Source: Polaribacter sp.
GTDB taxonomy: Bacteria; Bacteroidota; Bacteroidia; Flavobacteriales; Flavobacteriaceae
Length of the DNA stretch: 39,298 bases
Assembly (NCBI GenBank): GCA_029250685.1
Contig: JAQXEU010000016.1
Span: 1-39,298 of the forward strand
Reading direction: 5' to 3'
In this document: positions 32,783 through 39,296 of the stretch, piece by piece
Layout: each line of letters opens with the position of its first letter
Numbering within the stretch: position 1 is the stretch's first letter
Translations under genes and position numbers: made by a program
The notes under the pieces: generated by a model
Databases searched by the model: none
Told to the model about the DNA's origin: nothing
Seen by the model: the letters and a program-made list of their open reading frames with translations, nothing else

Positions 32783-33118
32783 ATTAAATTTAGACATCAT
32801 CTTGATAATTTGATTTAGAGAATTAATAAGTTCTTCTAATTTTTCTTTAGGAATAAAACTTAAATCGAAAGAAATTAAAAGTTGTGTTTCAATCTCATAA
32901 CAAGAACCTAATGAAATCATTAAAAACCTAGAAAAATCTTTGTTAGATTTTCTAGAAGCTCCTTCTGCAATATTTGAAGGAACAGAAACTGAGGCTCTTC
33001 TTAATTGAGAAACCAATCCAAATTTTTCTTCTTCTGGAAAAGCATTTGTTGCAAGGTAAATTTCCTTACAAAAAACTCTACTTAATTGCCAAAATTTTAA
33101 ATCTTTATATCGGTGCAT
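32765..33118 (-). CDS. four-helix-bundle protein (23S rRNA intervening sequence protein family)
   Basis: A 117-residue, all-helical protein. It starts MHRYKDLKFWQLSRVFCKEI and has the family core FGLVSQLRRASVSVPSNIAEG followed by a basic-aromatic stretch SRKSNKDFSRFLMISLGSCYEIETQLL. This family includes the proteins of 23S rRNA intervening sequences and the Avd accessory protein of diversity-generating retroelements. Members form pentameric barrels with basic faces that bind nucleic acid. No reverse transcriptase or variable repeat is near. The gene is bounded by a 20-bp inverted repeat, with its own last five codons and stop forming one arm. Function here is unknown. Confidence 0.92.
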   Translation of the reverse strand: MHRYKDLKFWQLSRVFCKEIYLATNAFPEEEKFGLVSQLRRASVSVPSNIAEGASRKSNKDFSRFLMISLGSCYEIETQLLISFDLSFIPKEKLEELINSLNQIIKMMSKFNSTLKI

Positions 33119-33212
33119 AAATTAGGCTATTGGATATTTAGATAACTAGATTTATAAGTTAAAAATTTTAGTTCTAGTAAATTAAAATATTATATGGTTA
33201 TTCTAAAAAAAA

Positions 33213-33232
33213 TCCACTCTAAAAATCTAGAA
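33213..33232 (+). repeat. inverted repeat, right arm
   Basis: TCCACTCTAAAAATCTAGAA on the plus strand, 94 bases upstream of the four-helix-bundle start codon and 16 bases from the panB stop. It pairs perfectly with 32763-32782. Confidence 0.9.
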
Positions 33233-33248
33233 CTCTAATTAATCTAAA

Positions 33249-34067
33249 CTAATATTGCTCACTTTCATTTGGGAAATCCTTGCTTTTTACATCAGCATTG
33301 TATTGCTTAAAAGCGTTTGTCATTCCTTCATATAAATCTAAATATCTACGTAAAAAACGTGGATTAAATTCATGCGTCATTCCTAACATATCATGTGTTA
33401 CTAAAACCTGGCCATCAACTCCACCACCAGCGCCAATTCCAATAACAGGAATCGAAATACTTTCAGCAACTTTTTGTGCCAATGCAGCAGGAACTTTCTC
33501 TAAAACGATAGCAAAACAACCAATACGTTCTAGCATTAGTGCATCTTCCAATAATTTTTCAGCCTCTTCTTCTTCTTTAGCCCTAACTGTATAAGTTCCA
33601 AATTTATAAATTGATTGGGGCGTTAATCCTAAATGTCCCATTACAGGAATTCCGGCATTTAAAATTCTTTTAATTGATTCTTTTATTTCTTTTCCACCTT
33701 CTAATTTTACAGAATGACCGCCAGATTCTTTCATTATTCTAATGGCAGAACGCAACGCTTCTTTTGGGTCAGATTGATAAGTTCCGAAAGGTAAATCTAC
33801 CACAACCAAACTTCTTTCAACCGCTCTAATTACACTACTTGCATGATAAATCATTTCATTTAATGTAATTGGTAATGTAGTTTCATGACCAGCCATCACA
33901 TTAGAGGCAGAATCACCAACTAAAATAACGTCAATTCCGGCGCTATCAACAATTTTTGCCATGGTATAATCGTAGGCAGTTAACATTGATATTTTTTGAC
34001 CATTAGCTTTCATATCTACTAATGATTTTGTGGTAACTCTTTTATATTGTTTTTTTGCAACTGACAT
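33249..34067 (-). CDS. panB: 3-methyl-2-oxobutanoate hydroxymethyltransferase
   Basis: Ketopantoate synthase: transfers a hydroxymethyl group from methylene-tetrahydrofolate to 2-oxoisovalerate in pantothenate (CoA) synthesis. 272 residues, normal length. Signatures: [35 protein letters not shown] with the Mg-binding Asp, [16 protein letters not shown] and [18 protein letters not shown]. It is divergent from the NTF2-like gene. panC and panD are not in the window. Transcription into the four-helix-bundle unit is likely, as no terminator separates them. Confidence 0.97.
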   Translation of the reverse strand: MSVAKKQYKRVTTKSLVDMKANGQKISMLTAYDYTMAKIVDSAGIDVILVGDSASNVMAGHETTLPITLNEMIYHASSVIRAVERSLVVVDLPFGTYQSDPKEALRSAIRIMKESGGHSVKLEGGKEIKESIKRILNAGIPVMGHLGLTPQSIYKFGTYTVRAKEEEEAEKLLEDALMLERIGCFAIVLEKVPAALAQKVAESISIPVIGIGAGGGVDGQVLVTHDMLGMTHEFNPRFLRRYLDLYEGMTNAFKQYNADVKSKDFPNESEQY

Positions 34068-34132
34068 TTTCTATACTTTTAATTGTGGTAAAAATACACA
34101 ATTATTTTGTTCGAATTTTCTTTTTTATTACA

Positions 34133-34216
34133 GTTAATCATCCGTTAATCTTTTAAAAATAGTATTTTTAGTTGCTGTATTTCAATAGATTTACAAAAAT
34201 TAATCATATTAATCAT
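34133..34216. repeat. four TTAATC copies in the panB/NTF2-like promoter gap
   Basis: GTTAATC at 34133 and 34144 (11 bases apart, one helical turn) and TTAATCAT at 34200 and 34209 (the last overlaps the ATG at 34215). Possible tandem binding sites, though the hexamer is AT-rich and may recur by chance. Confidence 0.3.
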
Positions 34217-34694
34217 GAAAAAACTAATCACACTTTTACTTATTGCAACGTTTACATTTTCTGTAAATGCTCAAAAAAAGGATGAAAAGAAAGCTATTAA
34301 AACAACGATAGAAAACTTTTTTAAAGGGTTTCATAAAGGAGATGTTGCGTTGTTAAAAACAACAATTCATAAAGATTTATATGCTCAAACGACTTCTGTA
34401 AACAAAAAAGGAGAAAGCATTATTACTCCAGGTTCTAAAGCTTATGATAATTTAATTGGGTTTGCAGAAAACGTAAAACCAACAGATGATTATTTTGAAA
34501 AAATACTTTCATATACAATTCATGTTGATGGAAATTTAGCTTCAGTTTGGACACCTTACGAATTCTACAACAAAGAAAAATTTAGTCATTGTGGATCAAA
34601 TTCTTTTCAACTTTTTAATAACAATGGCAATTGGGAAATTGTTTATTTGGTTGATAATAGAAAAAAAGACTCATGCAAACCTTCACAAAAATAG
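34215..34694 (+). CDS. secreted NTF2-like (SnoaL/DUF4440 type) protein
   Basis: Exported protein of 159 residues with signal peptide (LLIATFTFSVNAQ). The mature part begins with a helix KKAIKTTIENFFKGFHKGDV and continues with curved strands, including HVDGNLASVWTPYEFYN and SNSFQLFNNNGNWEIVYLVD, the usual end of NTF2-like domains. Such proteins bind small ligands or serve as enzymes; no catalytic residues are assigned here. It lies upstream of the sigma factor gene, which has its own -7 element. Confidence 0.8.
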   Translation: MKKLITLLLIATFTFSVNAQKKDEKKAIKTTIENFFKGFHKGDVALLKTTIHKDLYAQTTSVNKKGESIITPGSKAYDNLIGFAENVKPTDDYFEKILSYTIHVDGNLASVWTPYEFYNKEKFSHCGSNSFQLFNNNGNWEIVYLVDNRKKDSCKPSQK

Positions 34695-34729
34695 ACATCA
34701 TTCAAAAAAGATTTTTAGTTTAAATTGAA

Positions 34730-34737
34730 TATCTTTG
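34730..34737 (+). promoter_or_regulatory. candidate -7 element for the sigma factor operon
   Basis: TATCTTTG, perfect TAnnTTTG, 16 bases before the ATG at 34754. No TTG at the -33 distance. Confidence 0.45.
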
Positions 34738-34753
34738 GTATTCAGAAATTAGA

Positions 34754-35326
34754 ATGTCAGAAACTTCAACCAAACATACCTTAGATCCAAATACTTGGAT
34801 TGATAAATACGCAGATTACCTGTTTAATTACGCTGTTACACGTGTAAATGATAGTGATATTGCTAAAGATTTAGTGCAAGAAACTTTTTTTGCAGGATTA
34901 AAATCAGCCAAAAATTTTGAAGGAAAAGCAGCCGAAAGAACTTGGTTGGTTGCTATTTTAAAACGAAAAGTAATTGATCATTATCGTAAAATAAATTCTA
35001 AAAAAGGGAAGGCCGAAGTTAGAATGAATTTCTATGAAAACAGCGATAATGAAGGAAGTTGGCTAGAAGAACGTGTTCCTCAAACTTGGGATAATGACGC
35101 TGATAAAATGATAGAAACAACCGAATTAAAGTCAGCTTTAGATCAATGTATAGATAATTTACCAGAAAAATATGCAATGGTTTTTAGAATGAAAACGATT
35201 CAAGAATTTGAAACTGAAGAAATCTGTAAGGAGTTAGATATAACTGCGTCAAATCTGTGGGTAATTATCCATAGAGCTAGAACTCAGCTTAGAAAATGTA
35301 TGGAAGATAACTGGTTTAATAGTTAA
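34754..35326 (+). CDS. ECF-type RNA polymerase sigma factor
   Basis: Sigma-70 family, ECF group, 190 residues. Region 2 is YADYLFNYAVTRVNDSDIAK then DLVQETFFAGLKS and the core-binding/-10-reading stretch ERTWLVAILKRKVIDHYRK. Region 4 is LDQCIDNLPEKYAMVFRMK, then the helix-turn-helix EICKELDITASNLWVIIHRAR. Regions 1.1 and 3 are absent. It is followed after seven bases by a Cys-rich 86-residue protein that is probably its anti-sigma factor, then an O-methyltransferase. The regulon and signal are unknown; redox or metal sensing through the partner's cysteines is plausible. Confidence 0.94.
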   Translation: MSETSTKHTLDPNTWIDKYADYLFNYAVTRVNDSDIAKDLVQETFFAGLKSAKNFEGKAAERTWLVAILKRKVIDHYRKINSKKGKAEVRMNFYENSDNEGSWLEERVPQTWDNDADKMIETTELKSALDQCIDNLPEKYAMVFRMKTIQEFETEEICKELDITASNLWVIIHRARTQLRKCMEDNWFNS

Positions 35327-35333
35327 TAATAGC

Positions 35334-35594
35334 ATGGCAAAATTTATAATATCTTGTGATGAAGCAACAACCATTTGCGACAAAAGTCAATATGGAGAAG
35401 CTACATTTTTCGAAAAAGTTAAACTAAATTTTCATTTTTTGATTTGTAGAATCTGTTTAAGATATACAAAGCAAAATGCGAAAATGAGCAAAGTTTACAA
35501 GATGAAAGCACACGATTGTAAAAAAGAAAACAACTGTTTATCTTCTCAAGATAAAGAGCAGTTAAAAAAGCAACTTCAAGAATTAGAAGCTTAA
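35334..35594 (+). CDS. small Cys-rich protein, putative anti-sigma factor
   Basis: An 86-residue soluble protein starting MAKFIISCDEATTICDKSQY, with cysteines in CDEATTIC, LICRIC and HDCKKENNC, and a helical tail KEQLKKQLQELEA. The C-x-EAT-x-LCDKSQ opening with HFLICRIC resembles the zinc-finger part of anti-sigma proteins. Relatives in flavobacteria are sometimes labelled glycine dehydrogenase, which the sequence does not support. It lies between the ECF sigma gene (7 bases) and the O-methyltransferase gene (4 bases). It has no membrane segment, so it would act in the cytoplasm. Confidence 0.78.
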   Translation: MAKFIISCDEATTICDKSQYGEATFFEKVKLNFHFLICRICLRYTKQNAKMSKVYKMKAHDCKKENNCLSSQDKEQLKKQLQELEA

Positions 35595-35598
35595 AAAG

Positions 35599-36240
35599 AT
35601 GCATTTCTTACCTGAAAAAATCGATGATTATGTTGTTAAACATACTCAAAATGAACCACAAATTTTAAAAGAACTTTCTAAAGAAACTTGGCAAAAAGTT
35701 TTGAACCCAAGAATGTTAAGCGGTGCTTTTCAAGGACGTATTTTGTCTATGATTTCTAAACTGGTTCAACCCAAAAGTGTTTTAGAAATTGGAACATACA
35801 CAGGTTATTCTGCATTAAGCATTGCTGAAGGATTACATCCTGAAGGGAAAATTCACACCATTGATAAAAACGAGGAGTTAGAAAGTTTACAACATAAATA
35901 TTTCGAAAAAGCTGGATTTAAAAATCAGATTCTGCAATATGTTGGAAATGCGTTGGAGATTATTCCTACAATTGATGCGAAATTCGATTTAGTTTTTATT
36001 GATGCAGATAAATCAAACTACATCAATTATTTTCATTTAATTATCGATAAAATGAATGCTGGCGGAATTATATTATCTGATAATGTGCTTTGGAGTGGAA
36101 AAGTGGTAGAAGAACTAGACCCTAAAGATATTGATACAAAAGTGTTGTTGGAATATAATAAATTGTTGAATTCCGATGAAAGAGTAGAAACAGTTTTGTT
36201 GCCAATTAGAGATGGATTGACAATAAGTAGAGTGAAGTAA
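35599..36240 (+). CDS. class I SAM-dependent O-methyltransferase
   Basis: A 213-residue methyltransferase of the caffeoyl-CoA/catechol O-methyltransferase type. SAM motif I is VLEIGTYTGYSALSIAEGL; the metal-binding Asp region is LVFIDADKSNYINYF, and GGIILSDNVLWSGKV carries the Asp-Asn pair used for the divalent metal. In bacteria such enzymes methylate catechols and, in some relatives, hydroxylated nucleosides; the substrate here is open. It is third in the sigma-factor operon. Confidence 0.92.
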   Translation: MHFLPEKIDDYVVKHTQNEPQILKELSKETWQKVLNPRMLSGAFQGRILSMISKLVQPKSVLEIGTYTGYSALSIAEGLHPEGKIHTIDKNEELESLQHKYFEKAGFKNQILQYVGNALEIIPTIDAKFDLVFIDADKSNYINYFHLIIDKMNAGGIILSDNVLWSGKVVEELDPKDIDTKVLLEYNKLLNSDERVETVLLPIRDGLTISRVK

Positions 36241-36243
36241 GAT

Positions 36244-36263
36244 CACTCGGCTGCGCTCGAGAT
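36244..36263. repeat. GC-rich REP-like palindrome
   Basis: CACTCGGCTGCGCTCGAGAT stands out by GC content. CTCG and CGAG pair around GCTGCGCT. It starts three bases after the O-methyltransferase stop and ends ten bases before the tatA stop, where it may also act as a hairpin between convergent genes. It resembles TCGACTGCGCTCGA-type repeats I recall as common in flavobacterial genomes. Confidence 0.5.
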
Positions 36264-36273
36264 AACAAGTGTA

Positions 36274-36546
36274 TTATAGATTCCTTTTTATCGGACCGGT
36301 AATTTCGTCTTTTACTTTATTAATTTCTGTGGTAACGTCTTTTGCAATGTTTAAATCAACACCTTGCTTGTCTGCAGTTTCGTTAATTTCTTTTTTAATA
36401 TCGTTGGTAGCATCTTTTAACTGACGCATTCCTTTACCCAAACCACGAGCAATTTCTGGAATTTTATCTGCACCAAATAACATTACCACGATCAAACCGA
36501 TAATAATAATTTCTGGACCACCAATAAATAAAAAAGTTGTACTCAT
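36274..36546 (-). CDS. tatA: twin-arginine translocase subunit TatA
   Basis: A 90-residue TatA/E protein that forms the pore of the Tat export system for folded proteins. A single N-terminal membrane helix, FIGGPEIIIIGLIVVMLFGA, is followed by the hinge FGADKIPEIARGLGKGM and an amphipathic helix, then a charged tail. TatC is not in the window. The -7 element TAACTTTG sits seven bases before the ATG. It is divergent from dacB with a 9-bp inverted repeat in the gap. Confidence 0.95.
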   Translation of the reverse strand: MSTTFLFIGGPEIIIIGLIVVMLFGADKIPEIARGLGKGMRQLKDATNDIKKEINETADKQGVDLNIAKDVTTEINKVKDEITGPIKRNL

Positions 36547-36553
36547 ACAATTG

Positions 36554-36561
36554 CAAAGTTA
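36554..36561 (-). promoter_or_regulatory. -7 element close to the tatA start
   Basis: Minus strand TAACTTTG, then seven bases, then ATG. The transcript would start within a few bases of the start codon. Confidence 0.45.
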
Positions 36562-36577
36562 ACCTTTTCTGTTATTA

Positions 36578-36606
36578 GATTCTAAAAATAATTGTAATTT
36601 AGAATC
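36578..36606. promoter_or_regulatory. inverted repeat in the tatA/dacB divergent gap, possible operator
   Basis: GATTCTAAA, 11 bases, TTTAGAATC: a perfect 9-bp inverted repeat with half-sites centred about two helical turns apart, 17 bases upstream of the tatA -7 element and 22 bases before the dacB ATG. No T tract follows, so a terminator is unlikely. Confidence 0.4.
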
Positions 36607-36628
36607 GCAAACCAAACTTTTTAATACG

Positions 36629-37894
36629 ATGCTTAAAAAAGTCTTTTTCAGCTTTTTAATAATTGCTTTTTTTGCCAGTTGTAAAACAGCAAAAATCAAC
36701 AGAACAATTTCTAAAAAAGTAGCAACACCTTTTTATGAAAATCAATTTACGGGTATTTATGTGTACGACATAAAAGCCGATAAAGAAGTTTATAATTACA
36801 ACGGAGATAAGTATTTTACGCCAGCTAGTAACACAAAAATATTTACCTTATTTACAGGATTAACAATGCTTTCAGATTCAATTCCGGCATTTAAATACGC
36901 AGCAAATAAAGATACAATTACCATTCAAGGAACTGGAGATCCAACATTTTTACACAATTATTTTAAAGACAGTACGGCTTTAAAAATGATTGATACCTAT
37001 GCAAAAGCAAATATTATAATTGATAATATTACTGATAAACGTTATGCGCCAGGTTGGGCTTGGGAAGATTTTGATAGTTATTTTAGTGCAGAACGTAGTG
37101 CTTTTCCGATGTACGGAAATGTAGTTACGGTAAAAAATGAAGAATCAATTTTAGTACAACCCGCATATTATCAATCAAAAATAAATATTACCGATAATTT
37201 TTACGGAAGAGACGAGTTTAAAAACAAGTTTTATTTCAGAAGCGATAGAAAATCAGAAACAGAAATCCCGATGATCATCGATTCAACTTTGATTAGTAAT
37301 TTATGGAATGAAATCTTACCCAATAAAATTTCTGTTATAAAATCATCAGCATTACAACCATCAACTATTGCGTATAGTGTTCCTTCGGATAGTTTATATC
37401 GACGTATGATGGAAGTTAGCGACAACTTTTTAGCAGAACAAATTTTAGTATTGGCTTCTTCTACATTGTCAGATACGTTGAGTTCATCTAACGTCCGTAA
37501 ACATGTCTTAGAAAATCAATTAAAAGGGTTAAAGCAACAACCACGTTGGGTTGATGGTTCTGGTTTGAGTCGTTATAATTTGTTCACGCCAATGTCTTTT
37601 GTAGAAGTTTTGAGTAAACTTTATAAAATGATTCCGCAAGAACGTTTGTTTAATTTGTTTCCTGTTGGTGGCGAATTCGGAACCATAAAAAATTGGTATG
37701 CCGGAAAAACAAAACCTTATGTTTTTGCAAAAACAGGAACGGTGGGTAACAACCATAATGTAAGTGGTTATTTACTCACAAATTCTGGTAAAATTTTAGT
37801 GTTTAGTTTTATGAACAATCATTTTAAGAAAACAAACAACCAAGTTAGAACACAAATGCAAACTACTTTTGAATGGTTGCGAGACAATTATTAG
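36629..37894 (+). CDS. dacB: D-alanyl-D-alanine carboxypeptidase/endopeptidase, PBP4 type
   Basis: Peptidase family S13 lipoprotein of 421 residues (lipobox FFASC, Cys18). It trims D-Ala or cuts cross-links in peptidoglycan. The penicillin-binding motifs are complete: SxxK at Ser67-Lys70 in TPASNTKIFTLF, SxN in VSDNFLAEQ, and KTG in VFAKTGTVGN. WVDGSGLSRYN is typical of the S13 family. Domain II between the first two motifs is present but short. A 185-residue gene follows after three bases. Confidence 0.95.
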   Translation: MLKKVFFSFLIIAFFASCKTAKINRTISKKVATPFYENQFTGIYVYDIKADKEVYNYNGDKYFTPASNTKIFTLFTGLTMLSDSIPAFKYAANKDTITIQGTGDPTFLHNYFKDSTALKMIDTYAKANIIIDNITDKRYAPGWAWEDFDSYFSAERSAFPMYGNVVTVKNEESILVQPAYYQSKINITDNFYGRDEFKNKFYFRSDRKSETEIPMIIDSTLISNLWNEILPNKISVIKSSALQPSTIAYSVPSDSLYRRMMEVSDNFLAEQILVLASSTLSDTLSSSNVRKHVLENQLKGLKQQPRWVDGSGLSRYNLFTPMSFVEVLSKLYKMIPQERLFNLFPVGGEFGTIKNWYAGKTKPYVFAKTGTVGNNHNVSGYLLTNSGKILVFSFMNNHFKKTNNQVRTQMQTTFEWLRDNY

Positions 37895-37897
37895 TCG

Positions 37898-38455
37898 ATG
37901 AAAAACACATTTTATTTTTTATCATTATTATTCTTTACTAATTATGGAGTTGCTCAAAATTCTGAAATAAAACTCAACAAAAAAGAACTTAAAAACTCAA
38001 TAAAGAGTTTTATTACTTCTGAATTAGCTGCAAATAAAAGATTTATAATTGATAATAAAATACTTCAAAAACCTACATTTAATAAAAATCTATATTTAGT
38101 AGATTTGTTTAATTCTGATTATTTCTACTTAATTCAAAGGCTGAAAGTAAGCTCACAAAAAGATGCAATAAAATTTGATAAATTTTTTAGTGAAGACGAA
38201 TTTAAATCAATGCGTGAGCAAATAAAAAATAAAAAATATAAAAAATGGACAGAATTAATTGGTAAGAATTATAAGCGTAGTATAGATGAGAATTTTAAAA
38301 ACAAATCGTATTATTCAATACCTGTTTTTAATAAAGATTTTTCGTTTGCTACTGTATATATAGAATATATTAATTCAGGCGAATTAAGAGTGTTTAAAAA
38401 AATTAAAAATAGTTGGATACTTTTTGGAACTAGTCAAATTTGGTCAGCAGATTAA
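37898..38455 (+). CDS. secreted hypothetical protein
   Basis: Unrecognised protein of 185 residues with a signal peptide (LLFFTNYGVAQ, cleavage near 19). The mature part is Lys- and Asn-rich, with helices at the start (KKELKNSIKSFITSELAAN) and a strand-rich end closing WILFGTSQIWSAD. It follows dacB by three bases but is visibly more AT-rich than that gene, which may indicate later acquisition. The next gene resembles an immunity protein, so this could belong to an accessory pair. No toxin domain is recognised. Confidence 0.65.
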   Translation: MKNTFYFLSLLFFTNYGVAQNSEIKLNKKELKNSIKSFITSELAANKRFIIDNKILQKPTFNKNLYLVDLFNSDYFYLIQRLKVSSQKDAIKFDKFFSEDEFKSMREQIKNKKYKKWTELIGKNYKRSIDENFKNKSYYSIPVFNKDFSFATVYIEYINSGELRVFKKIKNSWILFGTSQIWSAD

Positions 38456-38483
38456 TTGAAACTGTAATTTTTACAAGGTAATT

Positions 38484-38732
38484 ATGGAGATAGCAAATAT
38501 AAGATTTCATTTTCGTAACAAAATGGAAGTTATTTTAAATAATAATAAAAGTATAATTATAGAAGGTGAAATGATGGCTGAACCTGAGTTTGAAGCCTAT
38601 TTTAACTCAATAAATCATTGGAAGTCACCGTTTGAGAATGAAATCATTTCTAGTAATGAAAGAAAGAAATTAATGAATTTAATAATTGAATTTTCAAGAC
38701 AAGAAAAGGGGATTAGGGTTCGATTCGAATGA
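38484..38732 (+). CDS. small protein resembling Imm74 immunity proteins
   Basis: An 82-residue cytoplasmic protein: MEIANIRFHFRNKMEVILNN, then IIIEGEMMAEPEFEAYFNSI, then NHWKSPFENEIISSNERKKL and a final strand GIRVRFE. The GEM...F...I..W..P pattern followed by a helix recalls the Imm74 family of immunity proteins of polymorphic-toxin systems. No toxin gene is visible next to it, so it would be an orphan. The assignment is from memory of the family pattern and needs a profile search. Confidence 0.55.
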   Translation: MEIANIRFHFRNKMEVILNNNKSIIIEGEMMAEPEFEAYFNSINHWKSPFENEIISSNERKKLMNLIIEFSRQEKGIRVRFE

Positions 38733-38834
38733 TTATATTTGATTGAATCTTATCAAAGAAATTATATATATGTAAAGAATTGGAATAAAACTAGGGTAAT
38801 GATTTTTTCTTTTATTGTAGTAAATATAAAGTGA

Positions 38835-39296
38835 TTAACCCTTAAAACTCAACTTAGCCTGTCGATCATACATAATAATGCTTCCAGCAACCGAAACATT
38901 TAAACTCAATGCTGATTTAAACTTCACTAAATGATGTGATTTTTCAATCGCTGTTTTAGACAATCCATGATCTTCTGCGCCTAATAAATAAACGCATCTT
39001 CTTGGATGAGCAAACGTTTCTAATTGTACTGCTTTTTCATCTAATTCTACGCCAACCAATACAGCGCCTTTTGGTAAGTTATTGAAAAAGTATTCGAAAG
39101 TTTCGTAATGAAAATAGGGCATTGCGCCAACAGCTTTATGCGTATCGCAAGCTTGTTTTGCATAACGATTGCCAATGGTAAAAATAAAACTAGCGCCCAT
39201 ATTTTGTGCAGAACGCCAAAGAACACCTAAGTTTTCAGGAGTTTTTCCATTCTGAATTCCGATTCCGAAAAAACCTTGTTCTAGATTGTTTACCAT
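38835..39296 (-). CDS. SpoU/TrmH-family RNA methyltransferase
   Basis: SPOUT-fold methyltransferase of 153 residues that would 2'-O-methylate tRNA or rRNA. Motif 1 is NGKTPENLGVLWRSAQNMGA with the conserved Asn and Arg. Motifs 2 and 3 are VYLLGAEDHGLS and SALSLNVSVAGSIIMYD, the knotted SAM site. No extra N-terminal substrate-binding domain is present. The ATG lies two bases from the window edge, so an upstream start outside the window cannot be excluded. It belongs to the small single-domain group; the target nucleoside is unknown. Confidence 0.9.
   Translation of the reverse strand: MVNNLEQGFFGIGIQNGKTPENLGVLWRSAQNMGASFIFTIGNRYAKQACDTHKAVGAMPYFHYETFEYFFNNLPKGAVLVGVELDEKAVQLETFAHPRRCVYLLGAEDHGLSKTAIEKSHHLVKFKSALSLNVSVAGSIIMYDRQAKLSFKG

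Larger units (their letters stand above)
32742..33246. mobile_element. candidate four-helix-bundle element bounded by inverted repeats
   Basis: TCCACTCTAAAAATCTAGAA occurs at 33213-33232 and in perfect inverse at 32763-32782 (20 of 20). Outside these, TCTAATTAATCTA (right) and the inverse of TCTAATTATCTA (left) extend the match after a loop of one versus eight bases. Between the arms is one gene for a four-helix-bundle protein. The unit lies 16 bases (perfect arm) after the panB stop and 25 before the dehydrogenase ATG, filling that gap. There is no clear target duplication and no transposase. Mobility is inferred from the layout and from the resemblance to stem-bounded intervening sequences in 23S rRNA genes. 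Confidence 0.45.

Noticed and set aside
32765..33118. Diversity-generating retroelement around the four-helix-bundle (Avd-like) gene
   Set aside because: No reverse transcriptase, template repeat or variable repeat is visible nearby.
32742..33246. Insertion sequence with terminal inverted repeats
   Set aside because: No transposase and no target-site duplication can be seen; only the repeat-bounded four-helix-bundle gene is supported.
35334..35594. Glycine dehydrogenase
   Set aside because: At 86 residues with clustered cysteines it has nothing of the PLP enzyme; the label is a known mis-annotation for such small proteins.
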